The notes under the pieces were generated by a model. The model made no database searches and had not been told where the DNA came from. It saw only the letters and a program-made list of their open reading frames with translations. From NCBI GenBank assembly GCA_030667555.1, contig DAOUVR010000040.1, forward strand, positions 1-8,309: 8,309 nt of DNA. Reading direction: 5' to 3'. Below are positions 6,416 through 8,309 of the stretch, piece after piece. Origin of the DNA: Dehalococcoidia bacterium. Lineage in GTDB: Bacteria > Chloroflexota > Dehalococcoidia > E44-bin15. Each line of letters starts with the position of its first letter. Position 1 is the stretch's first letter. A program made the position numbers and the translations under genes.

Positions 6416-7294
6416 TCATCTCTCAATATATCCGGCCAGTATTTTCTCGGCCGAGACTATACACTTCTCTATACCAAGCTCCTTGATTCCCATTCCCATA
6501 GCCAGACCCACCAGTTGGGTAAAGAAAAGGACTGGGATCTTATAATGGGTCTTGAACTTCTTGTTGACTCGCCCCTGGTATACATCCAAGTTCGTTTGGC
6601 ACAGTGGGCAGACGGTGATAATACACTCCGCGCCGCCACCGACAGCGGAATCGAGCAGTTTGTTTACCAGCCCTAAAGCGACATCCTCCTCAGGTATGAT
6701 CAGAGACCCCCCACAGCAGCGAGCCTTGAGTGGAAATGGAGTAGCCTCCGCCCCCAGGCTCTCAATGAGGCGATCCAGGGATTGAGGGGATTCCGGGTGA
6801 TCGAAGCTTGGTCCGGGCCGCACCACCTGGCAGCCATAGTAAGGGGCTACTTTTAGACCACTAAGATCTCTTTTAACCCTGGATGCGATTTCGTCAAGGC
6901 CAATGTCATTCACAAGAATATCAAGTAGGTGCCGTACCCTAACAGTGCCATGATACTCCAGATCACCGGCTGCCAGTGCTTTACCTACCTTGACCCTAAG
7001 CTCAGGGTACTCCTTAAGGTGTGAATTAGTCCTGCTCAGGATAACATAGCAAGAACTACAGGGTGTTACCAGATCAAGACCTCTTTTCTCAGCCAGCGCC
7101 AGGTTGCGAGCTGAGGTGCAAAGGGAAGCCAGTTCGTCAACGGAGGTGTAAGGTGTAGAACCGCAGCAGTTCCAATCCTCAAGCTCGACGAGTTCCACAT
7201 CCAAAGCCTTGGCGACGGCCAGTGCAGATGAGCCATATGCCTTAGCACCTCCATCTGAAGATGAGCAGCCAGGAAAGTAGGTATAATATTTCAT
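6416..7294 (-). CDS. hdrB: Heterodisulfide reductase subunit B (two CCG domains)
   Basis: HdrB carries the disulfide-reducing site. It is 292 residues, the normal family length. Both CCG (cysteine-rich) domains look complete. The first has FPGC (Cys10), DWNCCGS (Cys43, Cys44) and TPCSSC (Cys79, Cys82). The second has YYGCQVVRPG (Cys155), KARCCGGSL (Cys193, Cys194) and VCPLCQTN (Cys229, Cys232). In methanogen HdrB these ligate two non-cubane [4Fe-4S] clusters that reduce CoM-S-S-CoB. A bacterium normally lacks those cofactors, so the substrate here is unknown, but the full ligand set argues for a true disulfide or thiol redox activity. ATG 7294 overlaps the hdrC stop by four bases (ATGA) and has GGGAGGG six bases upstream. 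The stop is an ordinary TGA; no sequence resembling further HdrB follows, so it is not a Sec codon. Confidence 0.95.
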   Translation of the reverse strand: MKYYTYFPGCSSSDGGAKAYGSSALAVAKALDVELVELEDWNCCGSTPYTSVDELASLCTSARNLALAEKRGLDLVTPCSSCYVILSRTNSHLKEYPELRVKVGKALAAGDLEYHGTVRVRHLLDILVNDIGLDEIASRVKRDLSGLKVAPYYGCQVVRPGPSFDHPESPQSLDRLIESLGAEATPFPLKARCCGGSLIIPEEDVALGLVNKLLDSAVGGGAECIITVCPLCQTNLDVYQGRVNKKFKTHYKIPVLFFTQLVGLAMGMGIKELGIEKCIVSAEKILAGYIER

Positions 7295-7863
7295 GACATC
7301 CCTCCCAGTACTTCAGCCTTGTCCAGAATGGCTCTAAGCTGGCGCTCTGCTTCCGGCTTCAATCTTCTGGCTTTGATAGACATGCGCCCGTGCTTGAGCA
7401 AACTTAGCGCCAGAGGTGCCATCTTCAAGGCACGCAATGGATTGCTCAGGAGATAGAACCAGGTCATGAACCCCACCTCGGGGACGCTCCCGATACTATA
7501 TACAAAGTCACTAAAGCTTCGATACATGATGGGCGTACGTGTCCTCTCATTGCTCAGGCTCTGACGAACGGCCAGGCACTCCAGAGCATGCATCAGCTCA
7601 GTCGGCTTGATATCCCTAGGGCAACGTACTGTGCAAAGATAGCAGGAAGCGCAAAACCACATGGCGTTACTGGACAAGACCTCCTCCCGCATGCCAGCCC
7701 GCGCCATGGCAATGAGCATCCGGGGGGTATGGTCCATCCTGCTCGCATTCGGGCAAGACGCAGAGCACGTGCCACATTGAATACAATCAAGGATGCCCTC
7801 GCCACCAGGTATGGCACAGATTTCTTCTACAAGAGTTTTACTACGTTGCACTTTTGTCTCCAT
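7291..7863 (-). CDS. hdrC: Heterodisulfide reductase subunit C (2x[4Fe-4S])
   Basis: HdrC passes electrons from HdrA to HdrB. It is 190 residues with two ferredoxin motifs: CIQCGTCSASCP (Cys27, 30, 33, 37) and CASCYLCTVRCP (Cys71, 74, 77, 81). The following helical region (about 90-165), with MYRSFSDFVYSIGSVPEVGF, is typical of the soluble form. There is no cytochrome-b-like membrane partner nearby, so this is the cytoplasmic HdrABC rather than the HdrDE type. It is the first gene of the operon. ATG 7861-7863 has AAAGG about ten bases upstream and a good promoter candidate within 70 bases. The C-terminal tail, with RQLRAILDKAEVLGG, is followed directly by the overlapping TGA shared with the hdrB start. 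Confidence 0.94.
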   Translation of the reverse strand: METKVQRSKTLVEEICAIPGGEGILDCIQCGTCSASCPNASRMDHTPRMLIAMARAGMREEVLSSNAMWFCASCYLCTVRCPRDIKPTELMHALECLAVRQSLSNERTRTPIMYRSFSDFVYSIGSVPEVGFMTWFYLLSNPLRALKMAPLALSLLKHGRMSIKARRLKPEAERQLRAILDKAEVLGGMS

Positions 7864-7883
7864 CGCACACCAACCTTTATGAC

Positions 7884-7929
7884 ATTATATCCCAACTCAA
7901 TTATATTCCCATCTGCTTGGGCAAATCAA
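7884..7929 (-). promoter_or_regulatory. Probable operon promoter with tandem TATAAT boxes
   Basis: On the minus strand, TTGATT (7924-7929) is followed after 18 bases by a perfect TATAAT (7900-7905), a good sigma-70-type promoter. It would start transcription near 7893, about 30 bases before the hdrC start. A second perfect TATAAT lies 16 bases further on (7884-7889), but the hexamer 17 bases ahead of it (ATGGGA) is a poor -35. This AT-rich stretch sits between the upstream terminator and hdrC, where the operon promoter is expected. No operator palindrome is evident. Confidence 0.6.
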
Positions 7930-7930
7930 A

Positions 7931-7973
7931 TTAAAAATAAAGGGGGCAATTACTTATTACCCCCCTTATTTAA
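7931..7973 (-). terminator. Rho-independent terminator of the upstream membrane-protein gene
   Basis: On the minus strand, AAATAAGGGGGG (7960-7971) pairs with CCCCCTTTATTT (7935-7946), 12 positions with one A-C mismatch, around an AT-rich loop of 13 bases. The 3' arm runs into TTTATTTTTAATTT. It lies about 60 bases after the TAG of the gene at 8033-8309. Its near-symmetry, with T-rich sequence on the other side too, could let it work in both directions, but no plus-strand gene reads into it. It insulates the hdr-mvh operon from upstream transcription. Confidence 0.8.
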
Positions 7974-8032
7974 TTCACCCTGTAATATCTCACAAAGTCC
8001 CTCCCTTCGTCTCAGCCATATCGAGGAGGGCT

Positions 8033-8309
8033 CTAAGTTGATGCTCTGCCAATTCCTCCTCCTTCCTCCCCAGCCATGCCCACCATTGTCCTGCCCCGAA
8101 CAATCTCCTCCGCCTCTTTCACCGCCCCAGCCCGTACCTCTGCCCGCCTCTTTTGCCGTTGCCGTGTGGCACGCATGACCCGATACAGGCCACTGACGTT
8201 CATGTACCACAGGAACGCCACTGGAACAAGGACAATAGGTATTGCCAACCCCACGGCCAGCGCAGCCGCCCACCCGAGGCCAGCAAGAGCTAGCCATATT
8301 ATCACGCCG
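8033..8309 (-). CDS. Small membrane protein of unknown function, 3' part
   Basis: I do not recognise this protein. The frame is open to the right edge; a GTG at 8305 could be a start, but only four bases remain before the edge, so the gene may begin outside. The visible 90 residues open with a long hydrophobic segment (about 1-34: LALAGLGWAAALAVGLAIPI, then VLVPVAFLWY) that could form one long or two short membrane helices with a Pro in the middle. It is followed by a strongly basic stretch (YRVMRATRQRQKRRAEVR), which suggests the C-terminal part lies in the cytoplasm by the positive-inside rule. The tail is Gly/Glu-rich and probably disordered. It ends at TAG 8033-8035, followed by a strong terminator, so it is not part of the hydrogenase operon despite its same orientation. 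There are no cysteines or redox motifs. Confidence 0.55.
   Translation of the reverse strand, partial: GVIIWLALAGLGWAAALAVGLAIPIVLVPVAFLWYMNVSGLYRVMRATRQRQKRRAEVRAGAVKEAEEIVRGRTMVGMAGEEGGGIGRAST

Noticed and set aside
6403..6426. TTG at 6426 as the hdrA start
   Set aside because: It would overlap hdrB and add eight residues not typical of HdrA; ATG 6402 has a strong ribosome site and gives the expected N-terminus.
7588..8178. 196-codon plus-strand open frame across hdrC and the promoter region
   Set aside because: It overlaps hdrC antisense and runs through the terminator and promoter; its translation is Pro/Ser-rich without recognisable motifs.

Overview
The window looks like a piece of an anaerobic bacterial genome. 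Nearly all of it is one minus-strand operon for a [NiFe]-hydrogenase / heterodisulfide-reductase complex of the MvhADG-HdrABC type. In order of transcription (right to left) the genes are hdrC, hdrB, hdrA, mvhD (the [2Fe-2S] electron-transfer subunit), mvhG (hydrogenase small subunit), mvhA (hydrogenase large subunit) and a hydrogenase maturation endopeptidase. They are tightly packed: three junctions overlap by 4-8 bases and three have gaps of 13-44 bases.

The most notable point is that two adjacent genes, hdrA and mvhD, each contain an in-frame TGA where their families normally carry cysteine. In both cases the reading frame and family homology continue uninterrupted past the TGA, and a hairpin with a GG-containing apical loop lies immediately downstream inside the coding region. 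I read both as selenoproteins (HdrA Sec195, MvhD Sec66) with bacterial-type SECIS elements. SECIS inside the gene, rather than in a 3' UTR, points to a bacterium rather than a methanogenic archaeon. The phylum cannot be fixed from this sequence; selenocysteine-using anaerobes such as Desulfobacterota or Chloroflexota are plausible. A conventional gene caller would split hdrA in two and truncate mvhD.

Layout. 1-386: plus-strand 3' end of a gene built of 99-base (33-residue) tandem repeats, the last of them decayed. 433-756: minus-strand short cyclic-nucleotide-binding-like protein, probably truncated. 757-1062: gap with no convincing gene. 1063-7863: the hydrogenase-Hdr operon. 7864-8032: probable operon promoter with two TATAAT boxes, and a strong rho-independent terminator of the upstream gene. 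8033-8309: minus-strand 3' part of a small membrane protein running off the window.

How the genes work together (family knowledge plus inference): MvhA/MvhG oxidise H2, MvhD passes electrons to the FAD of HdrA, and HdrA bifurcates them to a low-potential acceptor such as ferredoxin and, via HdrC, to the HdrB active site, which would reduce a disulfide. The endopeptidase trims the C-terminus of MvhA after nickel insertion. The disulfide substrate in a bacterium is unknown.
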